From DAITBA01 sp036824005 (GTDB lineage Bacteria > Pseudomonadota > Gammaproteobacteria > Burkholderiales > Rhodocyclaceae), in assembly GCA_036824005.1 (NCBI GenBank), contig DAITBA010000024.1:1-48259 (forward strand): 48,259 nt of DNA, given 5' to 3'. Shown in pieces: positions 23,580 through 31,011 of the stretch. The notes under the pieces are model-generated. The model was not told the origin of the DNA, did no database searches, and saw only the letters and a list, made by a program, of their open reading frames with translations. A program made the translations under genes and the position numbers. Within the stretch, counting starts at the first letter, position 1; every line of letters begins with the position of its first letter.

Positions 23580-23962
23580 GCCGGGCGCTCCGCGAGCCGT
23601 CCCGAGGCAGGGGGCGATCGGTCCGGCCCGCGGCGGACTTGAATCGTCACGCGGCGCGCCGCCAGCCGGGCGGCGACCGCCACGAAGATCGCGCAGCGTG
23701 TCCATTCGATGAAAGCTGCCCGGGATGCCCACAGGCTGGACAGGCGGTACCGATGCTCACTGGTGCGATGCCAGGTCATGCCGATGAATCCCGGGCGGCG
23801 TTGCATCACCAGGAGCAGGTCCCGCCAGTCATGGTCGAAGTCGTTGCCTGTACTGCGGCAGACCTCGATCTCCTCCAACACCTCCACCGGCGCCGGTGCG
23901 GTGGCTAGGCAGGCGCAGTCGGGTGGCGTCACGCGCGGGAACCGGGCGTATGTTGGCCGCAT
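23576..23962 (-). CDS. ABM-type (antibiotic biosynthesis monooxygenase-like) small protein
   Basis: A 128-residue protein. The core EVLEEIEVCRSTGNDFDHDW, then PGFIGMTWHRTSEHRYRLSSLWASRAAFIEW fits the ABM ferredoxin-like fold, which includes heme-degrading IsdG-type enzymes. Its place between a heme-type receptor gene and a CobN/HmuS-like gene makes a heme-related role plausible, but the heme ligand and catalytic residues cannot be assigned with certainty. ATG at 23962 has GGAACCGGAG just upstream. The stop overlaps the start of the next gene (ATGA). Confidence 0.6.
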   Translation of the reverse strand: MRPTYARFPRVTPPDCACLATAPAPVEVLEEIEVCRSTGNDFDHDWRDLLLVMQRRPGFIGMTWHRTSEHRYRLSSLWASRAAFIEWTRCAIFVAVAARLAARRVTIQVRRGPDRSPPASGRLAERPA

Positions 23963-23975
23963 CTCCGGTTCCTTC

Positions 23976-26255
23976 TTACAGGGCCACCTGCAGCGCCACA
24001 CTGACTGCGCGGCCGGGCTGGCTGTAGAAATCCACACCCAAGGGGTTGCGTGCGTCGGCCTGGCGGATGTCGCTCCACAGCCAGTAGCGCCTGTCGAACA
24101 GGTTGGTGACGGCGAAGGTCAGGCGCGCCTGCTTCATCGGCTGCCACCAGGCGTAGAAATCGGCTACACCGTAGCCCGGGGTGCGAAACCACCGGTTGGG
24201 CGTCGGGTCGTTTTGGCTCGCCCAGTCGTTGATGCGGCTCTTGCGTGCGGCCGCCCGCAAACGTACTTCGCTACCCCAGACACCGGCGTCCCGTGCCAGC
24301 CCGAGGGTGAGGCGCGCCGGCTCGACGCTGTTCAGCGGCTGGCCGTTCGATTCGTCGTTGCCGTGGGCATAGGCGGCGGCGCCGCTCGCGTTCCAGCCCG
24401 GCGCGAACGCCCAGGCCGCCCGCAGCTCGGCGCCGTAGATACGCACGCGGCTCAGATTGACGTACTGGTTGGTGTTAGCCAGGCCCGTGACGCAGCTCGG
24501 ATCGGTCGGACAGGTCAGACGCACGCTCTCGATGAAGTTCTTGTAACGATTGTCGAACACCGACAGTTGCCCCTGCGCCTTCTCCGTCGCGTGGCGCAGG
24601 CCCAGTTCGACGCCTGTGCTGGTCTCCGGCTCCAGGTTCGGGTTCGGGGCCACGGCGTAGCTCTGGGCGGCGTTGCGGAAGTGGCCGTTCACTTCCTCGT
24701 AGTTCGGGGCGCGGAAGCCGCGCACCATCTGGGCCCAGCCCGACCAAGCGGGGTCGAAACGCCACAGGGCCGCCAGCTTGGGCGATAAGGCGGAGTCGGT
24801 CTGCGCCACCGCCTGGCGGCGGATGGCGTTCAGCACATTCTGGGAAAGGGCATCCGGCTCCGGCTGCAGCTTGCGCCAGTCGTAGCGCAGGCCCGGGGTG
24901 AGGGTGAGCCTGCCGATGGCGATGTCATCCTGGACGAAGACGCCCATCGTATCGGTGTAGCCCGGCGCGAAGTCGCGCAGGGGGAAGGCATCGCCGGCCA
25001 GGGTCTTGGTGATGGTGCCGGTCGTCAGGTTGCGCACCGTGGCGTCGCGCCACTCCTCGGTGCGCACGCGGGAGGCGTCCAGACCCATGACGAGGAAGTG
25101 ATCCAGTCCGCCTGCGGTGAGGCCCTTCTCCAACTGCAGGCCGCCGCCCGTGGTGCGCTGCTCGAATTCGAAGATCTGGTCGATGAGGCAGGTGCTCGCA
25201 CCGGCGCCGCTGGCGGAGCAGGTGGCGGTGGTGTTGCTGCGCCTCTGGCGGTTGTCATTGCGGGTGTCGGCATCCTGATGGAACACGCGCGCCGTCAGCC
25301 GGTCGTAAAAAGCGCCCGCAGGCTTGTGCTCCCACTCCAGGCTGACGCGGGCGCGGCGGCTCTCATCGTCGCCCTGCATGCTGGTAATGCGGCTGAGCGA
25401 GGCGGGGATGCGGCGCACGTCGGTGTCCGCCTGCTGCTCGCGCCCTTCCAGTGTGAGGTTCAGGCGATGGCCCGCCGCCGGGCGGGCGATGAGCTTGGCC
25501 AGCAGCCCGGCATCGCGGGTGTCCTGAGGATTCGGTTTGCTGCGCGCCGGGCCGAAAATGTCGGCGTTGCCTGTGTTGTCCAACTCCTCGCCTTTGCGGC
25601 CGGTGGCGGCCAGCAGCCACTCCAGCGCCTCGCTGCGGCCGGCGGCCATGGCGGTGAGGCCGGTGCTGGCGTCCGCACCAGCGTAGTCGGCGATGCCGCG
25701 GGCGGCGAAGCGCGCCTGCTTGCCCAGCAGGTCGGCCGGGTCCAGGGTGAGGTAGCCCACCACGCCGCCCAGGGCGTCCGAGCCGTAGAGGCTGGAGGCA
25801 GGGCCGCGCAGCACCTCGACGCGCTTCAGGAACGGCAGCGACGGCACGAGCGGGCCGGACTGGGTGAAATTGGTGGGGCCGCCACCGTTGTAGAAGCTCG
25901 GCAGGCGCACGCCGTCCACCTGCTGGACCACCCGGTTGTCCTCGATGCCGCGGATGTTTATCCGCGTCGCGCCGAAGCGGCGCAGGTCCCGCGGCACCAC
26001 CAGGTCGGGCTCGTCGCGGAACAGGTCCGCCTCGTCCCGGGGCAGGCGCTGTTGCAGCTCGCGCTCATCGATGGTCGTGATCGTGCCCGCAATCGCATCG
26101 GCGGGCGTCTCCACGCGGGTGGCCGTGACCACCACGGGGTTGAGCTTCGGCTCTGCGGCAGGCTGGCTCGACTGCGCCGTCGCCGACAGAGGGGACATGC
26201 CGAGCAGCAGGGCCGGCAGGTATGCAGATGGCATGTTCTTCTTTTGTTTGCTCAT
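23976..26255 (-). CDS. TonB-dependent heme/hemoglobin-type receptor (HmuR-like)
   Basis: A 759-residue outer-membrane receptor. After a signal peptide (LPALLLGMSPLSATAQ) come the TonB-box region (NPVVVTATRVETP), a plug domain with DLFRDEPDLVVPRDLRRFGATRI, NIRGIEDNRVVQQVDGVRLP and VEVLRGPASSLYGSDALGGVVGY, and a barrel with GFRAPNYEEVNG (the FRAP motif of heme/hemoglobin receptors) and NPNLEPETSTGVELGLR. The barrel ends in ALQVAL rather than Phe. The ligand is inferred to be heme or a related tetrapyrrole. It lies 36 bases downstream of a small gene and starts the hmu-like set. Confidence 0.9.
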   Translation of the reverse strand: MSKQKKNMPSAYLPALLLGMSPLSATAQSSQPAAEPKLNPVVVTATRVETPADAIAGTITTIDERELQQRLPRDEADLFRDEPDLVVPRDLRRFGATRINIRGIEDNRVVQQVDGVRLPSFYNGGGPTNFTQSGPLVPSLPFLKRVEVLRGPASSLYGSDALGGVVGYLTLDPADLLGKQARFAARGIADYAGADASTGLTAMAAGRSEALEWLLAATGRKGEELDNTGNADIFGPARSKPNPQDTRDAGLLAKLIARPAAGHRLNLTLEGREQQADTDVRRIPASLSRITSMQGDDESRRARVSLEWEHKPAGAFYDRLTARVFHQDADTRNDNRQRRSNTTATCSASGAGASTCLIDQIFEFEQRTTGGGLQLEKGLTAGGLDHFLVMGLDASRVRTEEWRDATVRNLTTGTITKTLAGDAFPLRDFAPGYTDTMGVFVQDDIAIGRLTLTPGLRYDWRKLQPEPDALSQNVLNAIRRQAVAQTDSALSPKLAALWRFDPAWSGWAQMVRGFRAPNYEEVNGHFRNAAQSYAVAPNPNLEPETSTGVELGLRHATEKAQGQLSVFDNRYKNFIESVRLTCPTDPSCVTGLANTNQYVNLSRVRIYGAELRAAWAFAPGWNASGAAAYAHGNDESNGQPLNSVEPARLTLGLARDAGVWGSEVRLRAAARKSRINDWASQNDPTPNRWFRTPGYGVADFYAWWQPMKQARLTFAVTNLFDRRYWLWSDIRQADARNPLGVDFYSQPGRAVSVALQVAL

Positions 26256-26291
26256 GGTGCTTCTCGTGATCTTGCGTTTCGGGGCGCCGGG

Positions 26292-26531
26292 TCAATGTAC
26301 GGATGGGGCGAGATCGATGCCGGTCGCCTGGATGGCACGCCAGCGCTTGGCGAGCCGGGCGGCGGTGTCGTTCAGCAACGGATCCGCCTGGTTCAGCCGA
26401 ACCAGCGCCGCGAGCTGATGCGCAACCAGCGCCGCGATCTTCGGACAGCCGGATTCGGCGTGCTTGGTCATGACCCAGAGCAGGGAGGGGATCTGCACCT
26501 GCGGGTCCACTGCCGCGATCCGCTCATCCAT
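26292..26531 (-). CDS. small helical protein upstream of the heme receptor
   Basis: A 79-residue protein of unknown function, nearly all helical by eye (PSLLWVMTKHAESGCPKIAALVAHQLAALVRL, NDTAARLAKRWRAIQA). ATG at 26531 has GGGAG 8 bases upstream and overlaps the end of the small ORF at 26524-26757. It looks distantly like the 86-residue protein encoded at 44164 (shared S/T-G-x-P, L-V-x-x-L, A-R-x-A/C-x-x-x-x-A-I pattern). Both sit in iron or heme uptake gene clusters. It is part of the transcript from the Fur-type promoter at 26836-26864. Confidence 0.7.
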   Translation of the reverse strand: MDERIAAVDPQVQIPSLLWVMTKHAESGCPKIAALVAHQLAALVRLNQADPLLNDTAARLAKRWRAIQATGIDLAPSVH

Positions 26532-26757
26532 GGCAGCACTCCCGAACAACAGGGTTCGGCTCGAAGTCAGCGCCCGCTCTTACGTGCAAGAGATGGAGTC
26601 TTCGCCCAGCAGCCGCGCGCCGGGTGTGCAGCGGGAATGCGCCGGTCAGGAAAGGAAAGGGGCGATCGAAAGCGACGCCGGCACGGATCGGGTTTGGGGC
26701 CGTGGCGGGCCACCGCGCCGGGGCGCCCGCGTCCAGCGGTAGGGAGAGCAGCGTCAT
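26524..26757 (-). CDS. small ORF (77 aa) directly behind the Fur-type promoter
   Basis: An open frame starting MTLLSLPLDAGAP with a strong CGGAGG site 5 bases before its ATG, about 72 bases after the predicted transcription start. Its stop overlaps the ATG of the next gene by 8 bases, which favours translational coupling. The protein is rich in Arg and Pro and matches no family I know. The same promoter, leader and ribosome site recur upstream of the reading at 27874, so the start is likely used even if the product is only a leader peptide. Confidence 0.45.
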   Translation of the reverse strand: MTLLSLPLDAGAPARWPATAPNPIRAGVAFDRPFPFLTGAFPLHTRRAAAGRRLHLLHVRAGADFEPNPVVRECCHG

Positions 26758-26864
26758 GTAGCCTCCGGTCACAAGCGTTGAGCAAGTCAAGCTGGCTTGC
26801 TGCAGTCTCGGGACCGTGGCTGGCTAGCGGGTTAAATGATAATGCGTCTCGTTTATGACGTCAA
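26755..26864 (-). promoter_or_regulatory. Fur-type promoter and leader, copy A
   Basis: On the minus strand TTGACG (26864-26859), 17 bases, then TATCAT (26841-26836) form a good sigma-70 promoter. GAGACGCATTATCATTT overlaps the -10 and resembles a Fur box. The -35 lies inside the last codons of the upstream DUF2325 gene. From -35 to the first ATG the segment is 110 bases and aligns without gaps to copy B at 27872-27981, about 70% identical by hand count. Confidence 0.7.
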
Positions 26865-27359
26865 GTATCGTACTGGCTGCGTGTCGCATACTTCGCCGAG
26901 CAAGCGCTCCAGCGCGCTGCGGCTGGAACCTTCGACAAAGATGCAGCGCTTGCCGGTGCGTCTGCAATGGTCCCTGACGCGCCAGTAGGCATCGTGACTC
27001 AGGCATCCCGTCTGGCAGATCACCAGATCGGCTGCGGCAAGGCTGGCGCCCAACGCCGCGGCTTCCAATTCGGCCAGGTGCTCGCGCAGCAAGGCGATTT
27101 CCGTATCGCGGCGGATCACCTCAGCGCGCAGGCGCATCAACTCGGCCTCCGTCTGCTCGGCAAACCGCGCGAACTCGGCGGCCTGGCGCGTGTTTTTCCG
27201 CTGCGCGTGCGCCAGCTCGCGCACCAGGACGGCGTGCTCGCGGGCTATTGGTGGCAGGCGGTCGAAGCCCTCCGGCCGGAGCGGCAACACGCTGCGCTGC
27301 GGCCGATCCGCCTCGTCGACACTGCGAGCTTCTGTCCAGACAGGATCATGCCGGCGCAT
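26853..27359 (-). CDS. short DUF2325 protein with N-terminal coiled coil
   Basis: A 168-residue protein. Residues about 40-100 form a charged helix likely to be a coiled coil (ELAHAQRKNTRQAAEFARF, ELMRLRAEVIRRDTEIALL). The C-terminus is a DUF2325 domain with ADLVICQTGCLSHDAYWRVRDHCRRTGKRC and a final helix. The C-x4-H and C-x7-C pattern is conserved in this family and could sense redox state or bind metal; that is inference. ATG at 27359 is preferred over GTG at 27368, which abuts the ribosome site. It lies between the two copies of the Fur-type promoter. Confidence 0.8.
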   Translation of the reverse strand: MRRHDPVWTEARSVDEADRPQRSVLPLRPEGFDRLPPIAREHAVLVRELAHAQRKNTRQAAEFARFAEQTEAELMRLRAEVIRRDTEIALLREHLAELEAAALGASLAAADLVICQTGCLSHDAYWRVRDHCRRTGKRCIFVEGSSRSALERLLGEVCDTQPVRYLTS

Positions 27360-27379
27360 GGCGGCCACTCCTCGGCGGG

Positions 27380-27625
27380 TCAGTGCACCGGGCGGGAGTC
27401 ATCATCGGCGGACCGGGCGCTGGCAGCGCCATGCTCACCGTCGAGGTGGCGACATGCCTGGACGAGCAAGGCGGACAGTTCGCACAGGGCCACCGGCTCC
27501 AGGCGCAGGCTCATGTAATTCATCGTCAGGGTGAGTACGCCGCACTCGCACAAACTGACGCTGCCAACGGCATTGTGGGCCACGGTGATGGTGAGACCGT
27601 GCGCTTCGGTGGGCATGTGCTTCAT
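27380..27625 (-). CDS. small protein of unknown function, Fur-type regulated
   Basis: An 81-residue protein starting MKHMPTEAHG with GGGAG 6 bases before the ATG at 27625. The middle (VGSVSLCECGVLTLTMNYMSLRLEPVAL) is strand-rich with two cysteines, then comes a helix (CELSALLVQACRHL) and a polar tail. The same frame is open upstream to an ATG at 27874 that also has a strong ribosome site, giving 164 residues; the extra part is Arg-rich and not family-like. It lies 20 bases upstream of the short DUF2325 gene and is transcribed from promoter copy B. Confidence 0.6.
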   Translation of the reverse strand: MKHMPTEAHGLTITVAHNAVGSVSLCECGVLTLTMNYMSLRLEPVALCELSALLVQACRHLDGEHGAASARSADDDSRPVH

Positions 27626-27871
27626 TGGTGACTCCCTGGGCAAGAGGTGGGAAACGGATCGATCGGCGCGACGGGTGCGGAAGGCGGCGCGCGTTGCCTC
27701 CAAGGGCTTGAAATGGAGGAAATACGCCGGCAAAAGGCGTACGCGAAGGCGGCCCGCAAATACCCTCGCTCGTCCGGGCGCGCCTATGCTTATTGCGCCA
27801 TGGATCACGGTTGGGACGTCGGTGCGTTGGCGCACCGCCGATTTGGCAACCAAGTAGAGAAACGAAGTGAG

Positions 27872-27981
27872 CATTCCGCCTCCGTTCGCAAGCAATGGAC
27901 AGACGGAGCTGGCTTGCTGGAGGCGCTGGGCCCTGGCTGGCGAGCGATGTGGATGATAATGCGTCGCATTCCCATTGTCAA
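27872..27981 (-). promoter_or_regulatory. Fur-type promoter and leader, copy B
   Basis: On the minus strand TTGACA (27981-27976), 17 bases, then TATCAT (27958-27953). GCGACGCATTATCATCC overlaps the -10, close to copy A. The leader shares CGCCAGCCA, CAGCAAGCCAGC and GCTTGCGAACGGAGGC with copy A, and the distance from -10 to ATG is the same (79 bases). The 490-bp gap 27626-28113 holds this promoter, the Arg-rich upstream reading and nothing else recognised. Confidence 0.7.
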
Positions 27982-28087
27982 CACTCGCACCCGCTGACCA
28001 AGTTGCCTGGTGAGTGCCACCACGAACAAACCCCACCGTTTGCAGTTCTCGCCTTGCCTTCCAAGTCAACTCAAATGCGCCACTAAG

Positions 28088-28112
28088 TTGCAGGATGCCC
28101 TATACTTGCAGG
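28088..28112 (+). promoter_or_regulatory. direct repeats TTGCAGG flanking TATACT before the Fur/Zur gene
   Basis: TTGCAGG occurs at 28088-28094 and 28106-28112, 18 bases apart, on either side of TATACT (28101-28106). The second repeat ends one base before the start codon. They could be an operator or part of a core promoter with a very short leader. This is not the classic Zur dyad. Confidence 0.3.
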
Positions 28113-28113
28113 C

Positions 28114-28557
28114 ATGCTTCCTTCCCCTGACACCGACAAGCAGCCAAACCCGGTCGAAAGTTGCATCGTAGAAGTTGGTGGTCGTCCGACCGAAGCCCGA
28201 AAAAGGGTACTCGCCATACTGCTCGCCGCCGAACGCACCCTCACTCATACGGAAATCGAGCAGACGGCGCGGGACCAAGGCGTACGGATCGATCGCGTGA
28301 CGCTGTATCGTTCCCTCGATTGGCTTGTTGCGAAAGGGCTCGCACACAAGATCGCGGGCCCCGACCGGGCCTGGCGGTTCAATGCCGTTCCTGGCGAAGG
28401 CCGTGGTCATGCGCACTTCCACTGTACGGTCTGTGGTCAGGTTTTCTGTCTCAATGAGCTAAATCCGGCATTCGCTGTCGCGCTGCCGAAAGGATTCCGC
28501 TTTGAGCGCGCCGAGCTTTCCATCGAAGGTACTTGTCCTTGCTGCACGAGTCGGTAG
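28114..28557 (+). CDS. Fur-family metal regulator, probably Zur
   Basis: A 147-residue Fur-family repressor. The N-terminal winged helix includes TLTHTEIEQTARDQGVRIDRVTLYRSLDWLVAKGL. The metal-binding half has GHAHFHCTVCGQVFCL (first CxxC plus His) and a terminal CPCC pair that would make the structural zinc site. It heads a long zinc operon (ZIP, CobW-type GTPase, ZnuA, ZnuB), so zinc sensing is the likely role. A few family members sense manganese or peroxide. It begins with ATG at 28114, 8 bases after a -10-like TATACT. Confidence 0.85.
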   Translation: MLPSPDTDKQPNPVESCIVEVGGRPTEARKRVLAILLAAERTLTHTEIEQTARDQGVRIDRVTLYRSLDWLVAKGLAHKIAGPDRAWRFNAVPGEGRGHAHFHCTVCGQVFCLNELNPAFAVALPKGFRFERAELSIEGTCPCCTSR

Positions 28558-28647
28558 AGCAACTCTGTTGCACATCGGTAGGGGTGGCGTTAGACTTCGA
28601 TCCTGCTGCATACGCACTGCCTTTCGCGACAGGTACAAGTCCAAACG

Positions 28648-29364
28648 ATGATGCTGGTTTCGATATTGCTGGCTACACTGTCGGGAGGCGTGCTGTCCGT
28701 GCTGCTGGCGGGTCTGCTATCCCTGGCGGCTCTGGCGCGCTTAGCTCCGAAACTCATAAGCTTCGCTGTCGGTGTCTTGCTGGCGGCGACGTTTCTCGAT
28801 CTGCTCCCGGACGCGGCGCAGTCGCTGCCGGTGAGCCGGGTCGGCGCGACCGTGCTGATCGGCCTTGCCTTGTTCTTCCTTCTGGAGAAGTTCGCCCTCT
28901 GGCGCCACGATCACGGCGGGCATGGCCATCCGACCGTGGCCTTCATCGTGCTCGGCGACGGTCTGCACAATTTCGTCGACGGGCTCCTGGTGGCCGCCGC
29001 CTTCCTTCAGGACCCGGCCTTGGGTCTCGCCACGGCAATGGCCGTGGTCGCCCACGAGATCCCCCAGGAAATCGGCGATTTCATGGTGCTTCTCGCCTGC
29101 GGCGTCAGCAAGACGCGAGCGATGTGGCTCAACGTGCTGTCCGGGGCGGCGATGATGGCGGGAGGTGTGCTCGGCTACTTCGCCTTCCGGGGCTTCGACG
29201 CGGCCATTCCCTACATGCTCGCGCTCGCCGCCGCCAGTTTTCTCTATATCGCCACTGCCGATCTGGTGCCGATTCTCCAGCGGGACCGGCAGGCGACGGA
29301 TTTCGTTGTTCAGTTCTCGTTGCTGGCGGGTGGGGCCGGCGTCGTGGTGTTGGGGCATGGATAA
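28648..29364 (+). CDS. ZIP family metal (zinc) transporter
   Basis: A 238-residue inner-membrane protein with eight hydrophobic helices. Helix 4 carries LGDGLHNFVDGLL (HNFxDG) and helix 5 carries VVAHEIPQEIGDF (HExPQE), the paired metal-binding motifs of ZIP importers. A His-rich loop (RHDHGGHGH) precedes helix 4. It brings Zn(II) or similar ions into the cytoplasm. ATG at 28648 or 28651. The GTPase gene follows after 13 bases. Confidence 0.92.
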   Translation: MMLVSILLATLSGGVLSVLLAGLLSLAALARLAPKLISFAVGVLLAATFLDLLPDAAQSLPVSRVGATVLIGLALFFLLEKFALWRHDHGGHGHPTVAFIVLGDGLHNFVDGLLVAAAFLQDPALGLATAMAVVAHEIPQEIGDFMVLLACGVSKTRAMWLNVLSGAAMMAGGVLGYFAFRGFDAAIPYMLALAAASFLYIATADLVPILQRDRQATDFVVQFSLLAGGAGVVVLGHG

Positions 29365-29377
29365 GGGAGTCGATTAC

Positions 29378-30358
29378 ATGAGCAATCCGATCCCCGTGAC
29401 CGTGCTGACCGGCTATCTCGGTGCCGGCAAGACCACGCTGCTCAACCGCATCCTGTCGGATGACCATGGTCGCAGGATCGCCGTGATCGAGAACGAATTC
29501 GGCGAGGTCGGCATCGACAACGACCTGCTGCTGGAATCCACCGAGCAGGTGGTGGTCATGAACAACGGGTGCCTGTGCTGCACCGTGCGCGGCGATCTGG
29601 TGCGCATCCTCGGCGAGTTGAACGCCAGGCGTGCCTGCGGAGCTTTCGACTTCGACCACGTCGTCATCGAAACCACGGGGCTGGCCGACCCTGCTCCCGT
29701 GGCCCAGACGTTCTTCGTCGAGCCCGAGGTCAACGCGGCGTATCGGCTCGACGCGGTGATTGCCGTGGTGGACGCCAAGCACGCCATGGCCCAACTCGAT
29801 GCGCACCACGAAGCGCGCGAGCAGGTGGGTTTCGCCGACCGCATCCTGGTCAGCAAGCGGGATCTTGTCGATGACGAGGATTATCGGGAGCTCTTCCAGC
29901 GGCTGCGGAGCATCAACGGCCGTGCGCCGGTCGTTCCGGTGCATGCCGGAAAGATGGACCTCGCCGGCTTGCTGGACGTGCGCGGCTTCAAGCTGGATGA
30001 CATCCTGGAAGTCGAACCGGATTTCCTCTCCGGCGGCGCTCACGAGCACGACGACGAAATCAGGTCATTCGTCATCCGCGAGGCGCGGCCCTACGACTCC
30101 GAGCGGCTGCAGGCCGGCCTGGAAGTGCTTGCGACGATCTTCGGCAAGGACATGCTGCGTTACAAGGGTGTGCTCCAAGTCGCGGGGAACCCGAGCAAGG
30201 TCGTCTTCCAGGGCGTGCACATGATCATGGGCGGGCAGGAGCTGCGGCCCTGGCGGGAGGGCGAGCTGCGCGAGAGCGTCATGGTCTTCATTGGCCGCAA
30301 CCTGCCCGAGGCGCAATTCCGGCAGGCGTTCGAGACCTGCGTGGCGGCAGACGCATGA
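29378..30358 (+). CDS. CobW/COG0523 family GTPase, zinc metallochaperone type
   Basis: A 326-residue G3E GTPase. Walker A is GYLGAGKTTLLNRIL, the metal motif is GCLCC (CxCC), and switch regions ENEFGEVGID and ETTGLADP follow; the guanine motif is SKRD in place of NKxD. A His/Asp/Glu linker (GGAHEHDDE) leads to the C-terminal CobW domain. In zinc operons such proteins (ZagA/ZigA/YeiR-like) deliver zinc to client enzymes when zinc is short. ATG at 29378 is preferred because GGGAG lies 8 bases upstream; an ATG at 29357 overlaps the ZIP gene. Confidence 0.9.
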   Translation: MSNPIPVTVLTGYLGAGKTTLLNRILSDDHGRRIAVIENEFGEVGIDNDLLLESTEQVVVMNNGCLCCTVRGDLVRILGELNARRACGAFDFDHVVIETTGLADPAPVAQTFFVEPEVNAAYRLDAVIAVVDAKHAMAQLDAHHEAREQVGFADRILVSKRDLVDDEDYRELFQRLRSINGRAPVVPVHAGKMDLAGLLDVRGFKLDDILEVEPDFLSGGAHEHDDEIRSFVIREARPYDSERLQAGLEVLATIFGKDMLRYKGVLQVAGNPSKVVFQGVHMIMGGQELRPWREGELRESVMVFIGRNLPEAQFRQAFETCVAADA

Positions 30359-30383
30359 CTGCGGTGCGCCATTCAGCCTTGAG

Positions 30384-30632
30384 ATGGCGATGAACATCAT
30401 CACGCTGGTGCTGCGCGCGACGCTTCGTGCGTACCAGTTCGTTATCAGCCCGCTGCTTGGGCCACGCTGCCGCTTTCATCCAAGCTGCTCCGAGTACGCA
30501 CACGAGGCTGTGGGCATTCACGGCCCGCTGAGGGGATCATGGCTGGCCTTGCGACGCATCGCGCGTTGCCATCCCTGGCACCCGGGTGGTTTCGATCCGG
30601 TGCCGCCGGCAAAAGACGAGACCGGCCGATGA
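30384..30632 (+). CDS. yidD: membrane protein insertion factor YidD family
   Basis: An 82-residue protein with the YidD signature: RAYQFVISPLLGPRCRFHPSCSEYAHEAV, then LRRIARCHPWHPGGFDPVP. YidD is usually encoded between rnpA and yidC; here a copy sits in a zinc operon, which is seen in other Proteobacteria and may represent a zinc-regulated paralogue. Cysteines in CRFHPSCSEY and CHPW are typical. Start codons at 30384 and 30390 are both possible. The stop overlaps the start of the next gene (ATGA). Confidence 0.9.
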   Translation: MAMNIITLVLRATLRAYQFVISPLLGPRCRFHPSCSEYAHEAVGIHGPLRGSWLALRRIARCHPWHPGGFDPVPPAKDETGR

Positions 30633-30943
30633 GGCTGCATTCCCCGCGCAACGGCGGTATCACTCGCCACCTGCTCCTCATTTTGCTGTTTCTCGTCGCG
30701 CAGAGCGCGGCGTCGGTTCATCCCCTGAGTCACCTCGATGGCGCGCACGAGGGCGACGCATCCGAGCCGGGATGCGAATGGTGCGTGGCCTATGCGCCTC
30801 TGGCCGGCGCCGCGCTAAGCCATGCAGCACCGGCGGTACCGGTCGTGCCCCGGGCGCCGGACGAGTCGTGCCTGCTCGTCTCCTCCATCCATCTCGCCCC
30901 GCGCCTCGCCTATTTCAGCCAGGCCCCGCCGGCCCTTTCCTGA
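30629..30943 (+). CDS. small exported His/Cys-containing protein (DUF2946-like)
   Basis: A 104-residue protein with a membrane or signal helix at residues 13-30 (RHLLLILLFLVAQSAASVH). The mature part has HPLSHLDGAHEGD, CEWCVAY and further Cys and His, which could bind a metal. It resembles DUF2946-type proteins in layout, but the assignment is weak. It is coupled to yidD by a 4-base overlap and precedes the porin gene by 68 bases. Confidence 0.65.
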   Translation: MRLHSPRNGGITRHLLLILLFLVAQSAASVHPLSHLDGAHEGDASEPGCEWCVAYAPLAGAALSHAAPAVPVVPRAPDESCLLVSSIHLAPRLAYFSQAPPALS

Positions 30944-31011
30944 AGCAACACCGAAAACCCGTATCCGCGCCGAGGCGGGTACGTCGATTTCATTTGCACA
31001 GGAAAGGAACG

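Noticed and set aside
30944..31011. Zur box before the zinc porin and znuA
   Set aside because: No AT-rich dyad resembling known Zur sites could be seen here or before the ZIP gene.
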